Assembly (NCBI GenBank): GCA_013398175.1
Contig: VZRZ01007791.1
Coordinates: 1,420,456-1,484,455, forward strand
Reading direction: 5' to 3'
Source of the DNA: Climacteris rufus
Lineage: Eukaryota; Chordata; Aves; Passeriformes; Climacteridae
DNA length: 64,000 nucleotides
The position numbers were made by a program, and so were the translations under genes. The notes under the pieces are model-generated. The model searched no databases. It was given only the letters and a program-made list of their open reading frames with translations, and was not told the DNA's origin. Shown in pieces: positions 14,701 through 26,239 of the stretch; within the stretch, counting starts at the first letter, position 1; each line of letters starts with the position of its first letter.

Positions 14701-14769
14701 AGTTCTTAGGATAATTCTTTTCATCCATAAGTGTTTAAGTGCTGCAGAAAAGGGATTAGTGTAATTAAT
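8711..14769 (+). other. Presumed intron 1, second segment: no gene seen
   Basis: Unique AT-rich sequence. It holds a GATA/ACGCGT palindrome at 8785-8805, A-rich simple sequence near 9229-9270 and 12978-13010, and a 27-bp-period duplication at 12358-12404. Short open frames, such as one near 10.8-11.0 kb, carry internal stops and match nothing I recognise. Confidence 0.6.
12358..12404. repeat. Two-copy tandem duplication, 27-bp period
   Basis: The 20-mer CACTTGTCTGCTTAGAGATG occurs identically at 12358-12377 and 12385-12404, separated by 7 bases. Perfect identity implies a recent tandem duplication by slippage. Confidence 0.9.
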
Positions 14770-14885
14770 TTTGCATTTGGAAATGGTAATGTAGAGATAT
14801 GCAGTGACTTGCCTGAAGTTAACCAGCACAGGATGGGACTACCAAGTTAGAAGTCCTGGCATTCAGTCTGCCTCCTTCAGCAAAT
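14770..14885 (+). repeat. Ancient MIR/L3-like retroposon relic
   Basis: The stretch has the order of short blocks typical of the conserved core of MIR-type SINEs: GCAGTGACTTGCCTGAAGTT, then ACCAGCACAGGATGGGACTA, then AGAAGTCCTGGCATTCAGTC. In consensus elements these read roughly 'gtgacttgcc-aaggtcacacag', 'ggcagagctgggac' and 'ggtctcctgactc'. Divergence is high, so family assignment rests on remembered consensus; an L3/CR1 3' relic is the alternative. Confidence 0.5.
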
Positions 14886-15355
14886 GGAGTTTCAGAGTGC
14901 TTGATCTATCCACACAAAATATCCAGACGAGAATCTTCTAAATGTAGTGATTTGGTACTTATGCAGTGTGAGTCATGTTCTGGGATGCTGGCAGTGTTTT
15001 TTTTGTGATATTTCCGTTTCACATTCAGCTTCGGGGGCTCAGCGGGGGCTTTTGGTCTGGTTGCCATATGAAGTTCATCAGGGGTGACAGGGGAAAGCAG
15101 CTTAATGTGCTCATGTTATTTTTGTCTATAATAGAAACTTGTGATGGGGACTGTTTCTGTTTTGCATGAAGTCACCAAAATAGTGCATTGAGCCGTAAGC
15201 TAACTGGAGATGCCCAGGACTATTCACAGCAGAATCGCCTGGATAGTGTTCGTTGTTGGGTGTAATTATTTTCATCTCACTGGGAGCAAAGGATAAAAAA
15301 CACTTATCAGACTTCTTCAACTGCACACCCTGTTAATTGTGGTGGTGAAACTGGG

Positions 15356-15470
15356 TGCCTCAGCTAGGCCTTCCAAACACAGCTTCTTGTCAAATGGTTC
15401 CCCAACTGTAAAATGAAAAAACTGAAAAACAAATTTTGCAAAGTGCTGTGAGCATAAAAACGTTAAAGGC
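15356..15470 (+). repeat. Possible L3/MIR 3'-end relic
   Basis: The blocks 'GGTTCCCCAACTGTAAAATG' and 'TTTTGCAAAGTGCTGTGAGC' resemble the closing segment of L3/CR1-type and MIR elements ('tttccccatctgtaaaatggg ... tgtaaagcgctttgaga'). It is eroded, so I give it modest weight. Confidence 0.4.
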
Positions 15471-16387
15471 TACAAGATCCTCAGCCAAGATGGTTTGCAG
15501 AGAAAACACTAATAACTTTATCCAGCTGCTACTCACCATGGAGTGCTTATCACTCGTCTTGCCTTGCTTTCTCAAAATTGACTGTAGAGGAATGTGTGCT
15601 GTAGGTACTGTGAGAGGTCTCAGCCCAGCTTGTTTGCTTTTCTCTACCCCATCAGCTAAAGTGGATTACAGTAAACTTTTCAGGTAGAACAGACATGTGG
15701 TCAGTCTTCCTTAAATTAATTCCTGTAATTTGCTCAGCTGAGGTTTGTTCCTGATCCTAAAGGCTAGAGAGCCTTGCCTCCAAGGATTCAATTAGCCAAC
15801 ACCTACTTTAGAGGCCCCTAGCTAAGGACACATTTCTCCTTTGGATTCCTTCTCTTCAACACAACAAAAAGGCTCCCCCAGGAAGACCCAGGATACTTAA
15901 CAATGCCTTCAAATGGAAAGATTCTCCAGATTCCTTGTAGCAGAGTCAGTTCTTCTAGTCAGAGCTTGATTTAGAGAAAGAACTGGTATTTGTGGGCCTT
16001 ACTGGTGTCTTGGATGGGAAGGCATCTGTGTGAAACATGTAGGTCTGCTTGCTGAGTCAGTAAAAATATCTAGTCTTTATTAGTCTTATTTACAGCCTGC
16101 TTGTATTAATAAGCTAGGATTTAGATTTGTTGTGAATTAGAATGTTGACATTACTGTTGTGTTCCAACAGAGAGACTGAAACTCTGCTGTTACTTACATT
16201 ACTTTCTCCATCTTCAGCCGTGGAGTATCCCATGTATTTGAGTAGTTTCATGTCACACACAAGGAATTCAGCAAATGTGTCTTTGATCAATCCCTGTGGT
16301 TCTTATGATCTCTGCAAATATGTCTAGAAGGAGGTGAGTATGGAAGAGAGTAAGAAGCCATTTTAAGCCACAGTATTAGTGTGAGGA

Positions 16388-16446
16388 TGACAACACACAG
16401 CCAGTCTGGGTAGGTGTGGATTTGAAGCAAGGCTGTAGGATCTAAG
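16388..16446 (+). repeat. Possible MIR core fragment
   Basis: ACACACAGCCAGTCTGGGTA followed by GGATTTGAAGCAAGGCTGTA resembles the MIR core ('acacagctagt..ggcagagctgggatttgaacccaggc'). It is short and diverged. Confidence 0.35.
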
Positions 16447-17971
16447 CATGAACATTTCAGAGAGAGGAGCCTGTCATGAAGTCTGTATCAGGCACATGTC
16501 ATGTTGTGACTGCATTTAAGTGTTTACTATATAGGGCAAATATGGCCAAACTTACCCCATGGATTACACACTAAAATTCCTATGTGGCTATAAGCCAAAA
16601 CTCCTATACCCTATGCTTTGGATAGCTGAGAACTCCCAAAATGGAGGTTGAGACTTGTCTCAGTGTTGAGTGCCAGGGTGATGTTTGCATCAGTGACCCT
16701 TGTTGTCTTGAATGATCTTATTTTATTCAGCCCAGGTACACGACTGGCAGCCTCACAGGAACTGTACCTTGAAATACTGTGAGCCAGGAGCTGTGGCTGC
16801 CCACAGTATGGAGCTGGTGAGAATAACTCATCAGGTTTCGGAAATGATTTACCAGTCTCATTTTTGTGCTTGTAACAGATTTTGAATATACTTCTCTATT
16901 GCATGGTTTCTTCCCTGTAAAGTAGCAGTATCAGCACTTTGCTGTATTATGAGGCATTTGGAGTATAAATTAAAGGGGAACAGTTGCTAAGGCATACACT
17001 TCATTTCATTCTGTGAACAGGTCTGTTTCTAAGGCAGGAGGAGATCAAGATAATATGCCAATACTTTTAGTGCTGGAAGAATAGAAAATGAGAAGTAAGG
17101 GAAGAGATGGAGAGAAAGTGGTATTGATAACAATGAAGGCAAGTGCAACAGCAAAAGGCAAGCAGATTTAGTATGCTAAATTGTTTAATAGCTCTGTAAA
17201 AATGTCTGGAATTTCAAGTTGCATGTACCCCCATAGTAGCAGGAAATAGAATTGTGCTTATGTTGTAGAAATAGTGAAAAGCGCTTGCTACTATGATTTT
17301 CCAATTAGTTTTAAAGAAAGTACTACAATAAAACTAGCAAATTTTGTACTTAGTAACTAAATTAATGTTATTTTGAAGTTGAGAAACTGCTTATAACTTG
17401 GGTGGAATGTCATGACAAGTAGCATCATCTTCCTCAAGAGAAATATCTTCCTTAAAATCTTCGCCAAGAGACAACTAATCTTGCTAGCAATTCTCTTACC
17501 AGCTCTGTACTGCTATTTTTTTGTTCAGAGTGAATGTCTTGACTCTGGAAAGAGTGAAATGTGTTTCAATTTACATTTGCTCATAGCCCATTTTTTACTT
17601 TTTGCTGTGACATCCGAAGCTCTGTTGTCATCAATGAGCTGAGACATTCACTGGGATACAATCTGGAGCTGCCCTCAGAGCTCTTTGGAGAACTGAATAT
17701 TGTTCTTACAGAAATTGTCTGGTCTCAGACTTCAGCTCAGAGGGTGCTTGTGTAGAACATGAGCCCTACACGTGGAAACCATTTTTGGATTTCTTTCTTA
17801 GTGTAATTAAACAGGAATGGCTTCTTCAGTGTTCATTCATTGAATCTGATATCCATTGCTCAAGAATGACTGGAGGATTCAGTAATCAGCATGTGTGTGT
17901 TGAGGGGTTTTCCATTTTACAAAGAATGAAGATGATTTATGGAATCTAAAGAATATGGATAAAATTTTTTA

Positions 17972-18050
17972 ACCAGTTAAGAAACTTTCCTGGTGTCACA
18001 ACCAGCGTGTAGAACTGCCAGGAATTGAACTTGGGCATACCTGCAGGACA
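17972..18050 (+). repeat. MIR-like core fragment
   Basis: In order: AGTTAAGAAACTTTCCTGGT, GTCACAACCAGCGTGTAGAA, GCCAGGAATTGAACTTGGGC. This follows the MIR core pattern 'gttaagtaacttgcccaaggtcacacagctagtaagtggcagagccaggattcgaaccca' at recognisable but low similarity. Confidence 0.5.
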
Positions 18051-20549
18051 GACCTTCTTAAACAAATTTATGTGCTATACTGTTGAAGCTGGCTGTCAGC
18101 AACTGGTCATGCATTGTCATTTCTGCTTAAAAAAGATGGAAGAAAAAAAATGGGAGTGGCACTGGAGACTTAGTGCCAGAATAGTCAGTGCAATCTTCCT
18201 GCAGCTCAGCTTTTCTATTTCTTAGATTTTTAGCTGAGTCTTCCAGAAGGCTTATCAGGTCAGGCAGTCTGTTTTAATTCTTTCTCAAAAATAGTTGCAC
18301 AGATTTTACAGAAGCTTTTCCTTTTCTAAAGAAAAACAAGAAAAAGTAGACTGAGAAGAAAACTTTCTTGTCCAAGATCTTAAATAATTAAAAATAGTGA
18401 TTTTTAAAAAAAAATTGAATACATGGAGACAATATAATTACTTTTCACATTTCCCCATGTAGCTTACTTGAACCTGCAGCTAAAACACTCCCAATAGAAA
18501 GAACTATTGCATTTTTAAATAATGAGATTTTCTTTCCAATATATACTTCTGTTGCTTGCTTTCTTCTGTTAGTTGTGGCCAATTAAAAATATAAGTCAGT
18601 TTATTTTTTATTCCTTCTAATTAGCATTTTCATGTTCACTAAACTTTCAAAGTAATTTTGGGATGATTTGAAAAATACTTGTAATATATGGATTGGTACT
18701 GCTTCTTACCAAATCTTGGGGCTTTTTGAGATGCTGGCAAATGGGAAATAAAAGGCAATAAGGAAATCAAGCAGAGCACAGATGAAACATCTTATATCCC
18801 TTTCCCACGATTGCAGGAAACAACATACAAGAAGGAAAGGGGAGGATGTCAGGGAGGTGGCCTATAATCCATGAAAATTTATAGCAAATCAGTTGGACAA
18901 CTGAGAAGGCTCTTGGTGTGGAAAAATGACTAAAATAAACTGAAGTCAGCAGAGAAGTGGTCAGATCCTATCATTAAGTAGAAGAGCAGTGAGCAGATCA
19001 TGACTGTGGGAGAAATAGAATTAAGGGTACAAAAATTGTATCAATGTGATGAATTACCTGAAGGAAATTAAGTGCCCCTGATATTTTCCTTGTTCTTTTT
19101 TTTTTCTCATGTTTTGAAAATAGAGGTTTGCAGAAAAATATAGACTTGATTGGAAAAGAAATCCAACTTTCTTTTAATTATGAGAGAAAAAAATGATGAA
19201 GTCTACTACTCCTTCTGGATGAGATCCAGGGAAGGCAAAGCTGTTGTGTAGGATTCTGAATATCTTTATCCTGTTTTTAATTGAAGTAGATGTACACCTT
19301 GTAACATCCCAAAATTGTTAAGAAGGCATTTTGTAATTACATTTTAGCTGTTACTGACTACTTTTCTTTCATAATTACTGAAAAATCTGTGTGTCTTCCA
19401 GCTAGCTGCCCTATACCAAACAGATTTTTTTTCTTCAAGAGAAACAATTGAGTGTCTCAAATTGTTGTGCACTTGTTATTTATCATATAAATGATAAGTC
19501 CAGTGCAAAATGCATATAATTCTTCATGCCATTATATTATTTCTTGTTTCACCGTCTGTTACCTCCTGTGCTATAAAAGTGCAGTTTCTTTTTAATACAG
19601 TTTGGATTTTTTTTTTTTTCAAATTGAGTGATTCAAAGATACTACATGAAGGAGAAGCAATTTATGTGATGTGGCTACATTCTTAAGCTGTAACAATGAT
19701 AAATTAGTAACATTGCATTAGGAGTTTGCAGTCATTCTGCTTTTGATACGATTTGAAGTTCTGTATTGCTTAAACTTGTTTTATTCTTCACATACCATAG
19801 AAATTTAATAGTATGGTTCTGTACAGATTCTTGACTGAATTATGGCTAGATTTGTTCCTTAGACTAGTTTACTGAAATATATAGATATCTAATATAATTT
19901 ATTTCCTTGGCAGTGCTGTACATTTGTATTTGATTTATATTTACAAAGCCCAAATCTTATAATAAATAATAGAACCAAACTATTTGCATAGCTTTCTTTT
20001 TGATCTTTGTTTTCTTATCTGCATGAACATTACTGCAGGCTCCAGGGCTGATACCTGTGGTAAATGGATGCTTGGCATTTTGTATTTCTGTACCATCTTA
20101 TCTGTCTGTTTATCAGCCACGTAGTCCGGCGTCTCTTCCAGAACATGCTTGTTCATAAAAGCTATTGGCTCTTGTCAGGATTGAGGCTGCAGGGCTGGAG
20201 GCAGTAATGAGATGTGAAACTTGGAACACATATCTTTAAGACATCCATCTACCTGATTTGCTGCTGTGCTGAAAAGATTGTTTATTCATCTTGGTTATTT
20301 TGAAATGAGTTTCTTGATTTTTAGAAGAGAGACTATAGCTGGAGCAGAGAATTGAACTGAAACTCTGCTTCTCTTAAAACCTAATTATTTAGAATTCATG
20401 TCAGAACTTTTGATTTATATACTTTTTCCATATGCAGTCTTTTAAAATAATTTCTGTAATCCCTGGGATAAAGCTCTGGTGCAGGATTATTTCTGACTCA
20501 TGATGGTGGAGTAAGGGAGGAGAGATGGAGCTTGGAGATTTGTCTTTGC

Positions 20550-20622
20550 TATTTACAGATCTTGGACAAGCCCTTTAACCTTTCAAAGACTCAACTCCCC
20601 CTGCTTTAGATTGTGGGCAGGG
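20550..20622 (+). repeat. Possible MIR fragment
   Basis: ATCTTGGACAAGCCCTTTAA and CCTTTCAAAGACTCAACTCC align by eye with the MIR segment 'ccttgggcaagtcacttaacctctctgagcctcagtttcc'. Highly diverged. Confidence 0.4.
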
Positions 20623-23600
20623 ATTTTAAGTTCTTCAGAAGATCTTAACAAAAAAAATCAAGTTCCTTAGGATGCTAGGAATTACACTAGAGAAAATTAG
20701 TTACCCAATCACCTGGTCTTACTATCTTTTCTTGAAAGGTTATCTATGAGCTTTGGAAATTAAATATTTTTATGGGGCTTGGATAATGGCAAGTCCAATA
20801 TTGAGTGTATTGTCCAAATACATCCATTTATGGTTTTAGCTGTGGGATTTTGCAGTGGAATCAGCTTGTGAACATGACCCAGTGGAGGAGAAAGTTTTCT
20901 CCTCCTGAATTAGACTGAGTCATCCCATAGAATTTTTCTTTTGCCAGTTTCTACCTGTATGCAGCCCCTGCTACCATGCCATCCTCGTGCTGGTTTCTGA
21001 GCACAGCAGTGCTGTGCCATCTCCAGTGAAAGCATTTCCCACTCCCACACTCGTGAGGATCTGTCTGAGGAGCTCTCTCCACCTCAGGCCTGACCTTGTG
21101 AGGTCTCTTCTTCACCAGGCACGTGTGAACAAGAGCCTTTCTGTTTGTGATTAATGTCTTGTGTGGTGGTGGTGGCACCTCACAACCATCTCCTTCCCTC
21201 TCACCCTGCTCTGGACATGCCACCTTCTGTCCTGGTGTCATTCCAACCCACTGTGTTATTTCCACTGCTTTCTTCCAGTGCCATTGTGAGAATTGTCCCC
21301 TGCATTTAAAATGTTATGAATGAAGTCCATTTGCATTTTTGCCTTTAACAATGTATTTGAAGTATTGAGGAGTTCATAAGCTCTTTGACTAATCCAGAGC
21401 TTTGTGTTAGTAATTAAAAAAATGAGTGGTGGCAGTTTTCATCGGAGCTGAAGGTCACTGGAGTCATAATGTATTAGGAAATTGTAGCACATAATTTCCT
21501 GTCTCAGGATTCTTTTGTGAAAATTGAAATAGGTATGGTTTTTACAAATACAGTGTTTTTATATGAGTTTTGCTTTCTATAGTCAGTAAAAATACAATTA
21601 AAAAGACCCCACTGTAATTTTAATTTTTGCTTCCTTAGGGAAGAGAAAAAATTAAATTCGAGGTACAAACTAATGGACAATATCACAGCGATGAATGTTT
21701 ATTCACTGGAGGTTTTTATATGTACAGGAGAGTTTCTCCTGCCTAATATGATCTTAAGCTTTTATATTGGTGGCTAAGTGAGGCACACAGACACAGGGTT
21801 TCTAACCTTAGGGAATGTGCAGCTATCCAGGATTTGAGAGTTTGTGCCATGTTAGAATAAATATTTAATTATTTGTGCAAGTGGCAGCACTCCAGCAGGG
21901 CAGCTGAGCACTTCCAGCCTGGGCTGTCCATCCGCTGCTCCGCTGTTGGTGGGGAGCAGCTCCTTGCTGTGGAGGAGGGTGCTGAGCATTCTTGAATCCC
22001 AGGTAAATCATGCTGCAGTCAAGAGCCTTGGTGAATCACACCTGTATAGTCCAAGCACTGAAAGATCTGATTTGAATTTGTGTAAATGACTGCAAATACT
22101 AAGCCTGAGATGTCACAAATATTTGTTTTGGGCTGTGCATCTGTTGATTATCCTACAGCAGTCCATAAATGATTCCACAGAACCTAGGTGCAGATTCACA
22201 ATTGTTCATCACTTTGTATTGGTTTTTGTCAATAGGATAATTCAGTTATTAAAATTAAAATTGCTTGGAATTTTTAAAATAAAAAATCTCAGCGCATTTA
22301 GCAGCATTGATACACACCTACCTACCCCTTAAAATGTGGCCTCAACTCCCACTCTTCTAACATCCATCCCAAGAAGTGGATAACTATGAAAACTCCACTG
22401 ACCTTTCTGACACCAGAGTTTTAATGAGTCCTTAAAATACACTGTCTTCACTTTCTTGTTCTAAAACACTAGATTGTTGACCAACTTTGCCATTCTGTCA
22501 TGTTTTTAATGTAAGGCCAATAATGTTTGTCTGAATTCACCACCTGTAAAGAAACTATCCTGCTGTGCTTATGCAGAATATTGGTGTGTAAATATGGCAG
22601 ATACTGTTTTTCAATGTTCTCTTTAGTCTGCAGTACTTCAAAGAGTCCCTTGTATCATTCCATGTATCATTTGTCATAAAACCTCTGAATAGATATTGTG
22701 AGAGCCTCAGAAAAGTGTTAATTGTATTCTGCTGCAGTGGTAGCCAGAAGGTCAGGATCTAAAATTAATGTATTTCTGAATAATTAGAATTTTGCATCAA
22801 GGTTGATTTTTCATGGTTACTACTCAAAACTATCATGCTAATTTATGGCTAACATATTACATATTTTTCCTGTAAAAACAAGGAGGGCCTTTCCCTTCTC
22901 ACAGATATAGGCATGGTATCTAAACATTTCTACAGTAGGAATAATTGAATGCATTGGTAGATTCTTGGACTCATCTTAAAATTGAGAAAAACTTTCTTTT
23001 GAAAGGAATCAACTAGAGATTTTTAGGTGAGATTAATTAGCTTTTAGTGATAATATCAATCTATACATCTGAAAGCATTTTGAATGAATATTTGATTTAT
23101 TTCTTTAAGGAAGACCTTTTGTATTAGATGCCTTCCAATACATTTTTATTCCTCATTGGTGAACAGTTGAGTATAATTATCTTTGGATTAATCAGTTTTT
23201 GAAGTCTTTTCCAGTGATAATGTATAGAGAGGATTAAGACAGAGATTACCAAAGCATTAGGATTTTTTTCTGAATGTTTTTAAGAAAGAATCTTTGCCTT
23301 AAGTCAATTACAAAATTATTTCCTTGTAAGAAACTGTTGAGCAAACGAAAAAAAATTAAAATCACTTATGGCAGGGTCTGTGTGTCCTGCAGCATGAGAG
23401 AGAGATTTGCAAGCAGTGAGGTCCTATTTTGGTCATGCACTTTCTTTTCTAACTCTTTCTTTCATTGTTACATGGTAAGGCCTGGTTGTCTTTTGTCTTC
23501 TTCCCATTAGAAATGTTCAAATTCCTTTTCTCTGCCTTTTCTTCTGTTAGATGAACAACAATAAAGGAGAGGAATAGCATCCCTTCTCACATCCTCTGCT

Positions 23601-26190
23601 ACTATTTTTCACTGGGGAATAGTTTTGTTTTTCTTGTGCTCATTTTTCATGGGTATTAACTTGTTCCATAGTGTTCCCTAGTTTGACCTTTATTTTATGT
23701 GTTGCTTTGGATATCGTTGGAGTGATGATACAATTTAAATGCAGTTCTGTAAGGTTGTTTTAATTGAATGTTTGAGTAACTCTATGTGCCTCTGTAATGA
23801 CTGAAATTAACTTGATTTGGAGCTTGGAAAGACTGTCCTATGTATGATTTTGTAAATAAAAAAAAAAATTAATACAATGTTCTATTGAACAGATCTGAGA
23901 TCACAGTTCATTTGCTTTTGGCTTTAGGGAACCAAAGTGCAGCCGCACCCTGAATTCTACTGTTGAAAGGCTTCTCCCAAGCCTCCAGTTACATCAAAAA
24001 TGGTCTGTGACGTACTTCCAGCTCTGGGAGTCACAGGCTAACCTTCTCCTCTAGGAATCTGCTTTTGAGTCATGATTACTTATTTTTCTTGCCTGATTAC
24101 AGTAGCCCTGGTTTAGCTCTGAGTTGTACCACATCAGACAAGCCTATGTGGATAATGTTAGGCAGCTCTGTAGTAATATCTCCATTATTTTCATGCCTTC
24201 AGTGTTTCTTGTTTGGTATGTTGGGGTTTTTTCTCATTTCAAATTTATTGGAGAGGCTGAAAAATAAAGGGTTGAGAATGGCTTAGACCATGCTGTAAGC
24301 TGAGAATAGTTGCACTTAATAACATAGGGTACAGGTGAGATCTGCTCACCACTGCTCTCCTCACTCTGCTGGTACCTCTGTGTTGGTGTCCCAGGTGGAG
24401 CCTGTTCAGCAGGATTGTTTGCAGTTTATTTTTATTTGCTTAACAGAAAGAAGTTCTGCTTATGTGAGCCATTTTTGCTAGCATGTTTGCATCCATGGCT
24501 TTTCATTATACTTCCAAAGTGGCAAAAGTTTCTGTTACAGATCAGTTTTTATTATAGCTGTCCAAGAGTCATGCTCTGCTTTTATCAGGGAAATACCACC
24601 TGCTAAATGACACGGCGTACTCATGCAAAAACTGTATATGTGAGCCCTAAAATCCATAAAGGTGGAAACAGAGAACAATCTGTCATTTGAGACATCAGCC
24701 AAGACTGATTTTTTCCCAACTGTCCATTGGTCTTTGTTTTGAGATGTAGCTGATTTTAAGAGTGAGCCTTATCCATTGTCTATAACTCATCACATGTGAC
24801 AAGTGGAAGAGGAAGGGAGTGTCTTTACGTGAGATTTGCCCGTGGGTTTAGCCAAAACCTAGAGACCCAGCCAGGATGGTTAGTGAAAGGCAATATTTGA
24901 GCTGGGTCATAAACCTTGAAAAAGCAGTTATAAATCATAATTAAGGTTTTTTGTTTCCTCAGTGGTGTAACTCTTCAGAGAATGGAGACTGAAATTGTTT
25001 ACCAAAGCCCATTTTTTTTTATGTTTGGAGAAGTGTTTAGGAAACCTTAACCAGGGTTTATTAAGCATATCTGTGGGAGACAAAAACTAAATTGTTGGTC
25101 TCCAAACAGCAAGCAGCATTGACAGGCTGACTGGTGTGGTCAGAAAAGGATATTTAATTTCAAAGGATAAACTACAGGATTTTTTTTTTTTTTTTTGGTT
25201 AATCTGAAGTCAAGCTTATCTGGTTTATGCCTTATCTAATTTAATGTATGAGAACTGTAAATTCAGCTATGTTAAGCAAACAATTTATTTTGTTTTAATT
25301 CCATTTTCTCTTTGTTTTAATAAGTTTTGGTTTTGTTAGGATTACTGTTGTGTGTGTAATTTAATACAGATGTCTTCAAAGAGTAAAGAAAAATCCATAA
25401 CTCTTAAAGAGAATAGCTGAAGGGGAAAAACTGTCTCTGGAACTCCTTTTCATTCCTCTGTGGTCCTGCCAGAAGGGTTTGGATTAAAGGGTTGTATCAG
25501 GAAATCGTCTTGCTGCAGTTGGTAACCATAAGAGAGAGAACAAAAACTTAAAGAAGAGATAAAGAGTTAATGTTTCCAGTCTATAACATTAACATTTTAA
25601 ATTTTTCAAAGTTCTATAAAGTATAGAAATATAAATAGAGTAAAGAAGAGTAACAGATCCTGTCTTATGAGGTGACAGGGAGTGGGATGGGAATGTATTC
25701 TGTTTGTTTTGGAAATGAAGTAGTAAGAAAAAAAGTGGTTTGAGATATCTAGTAATATGAAAAAAGGGGGGAAATCGGGTTGTACTCTCTCCTTTTTCAG
25801 CTTCATAAAACAAGATCAAGAAATCAGATATTTACAAGTAACTTGTAATTTTATGAGGTATAAATAATGCTTTGGACAGTGGACATTTAGCCTATAGAAT
25901 TCACCATGGAGGTCATACAGTTAAATATAGTGGTTCAATTTTCAAAAAAGGCTTGATGATATAAAGTCTAATAGCAGTGGCAGCGAAGTATGCCTAGAGA
26001 AGGGTAATCAAATCTCGTGATGGAAGACATAAGCACATTACCTGTAGCATCTGGAAAGACCTCGTTGCTCTCTGTCACCTGCAAAGCTTTCTGCAATTAG
26101 TGAGGTTCGTTGTGGCTATTTGTACTGCCTAATTTCTTTGAAGCCTCTGTCCTAGCAGTTGCTAGGGGTAGGTGCAGTGTTCTGTATGTC

Positions 26191-26239
26191 ATCATATCAT
26201 ATCATATCATATCATATCATATCATATCATATCATATCA
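26191..26239. repeat. (ATCAT)n pentanucleotide microsatellite
   Basis: A perfect 5-bp tandem repeat, 49 bp and almost ten units. It is bounded by GTC on the left and AATGCC on the right. Perfect units suggest a young, probably polymorphic locus. Confidence 0.97.

Larger units (their letters stand above)
14886..26190 (+). other. Presumed intron 1, third segment: no gene seen
   Basis: Unique intronic sequence, apart from the old retroposon relics listed separately and homopolymer T runs (19607-19619 and 25180-25196). A GC-richer patch at about 20950-21300 gives antisense open frames but has no coding or CpG-island character. Confidence 0.6.

Noticed and set aside
20951..21265. A 104-codon antisense open frame in a GC-richer intron patch
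   Set aside because: No recognised domain, no CpG enrichment and no flanking splice signals.
25180..25196. T17 run as the poly-A tail of a minus-strand retrocopy
   Set aside because: Adjacent sequence shows no gene-like or retroposon body and no target-site duplication that I could identify. The same holds for the T17 run at 49365-49381.
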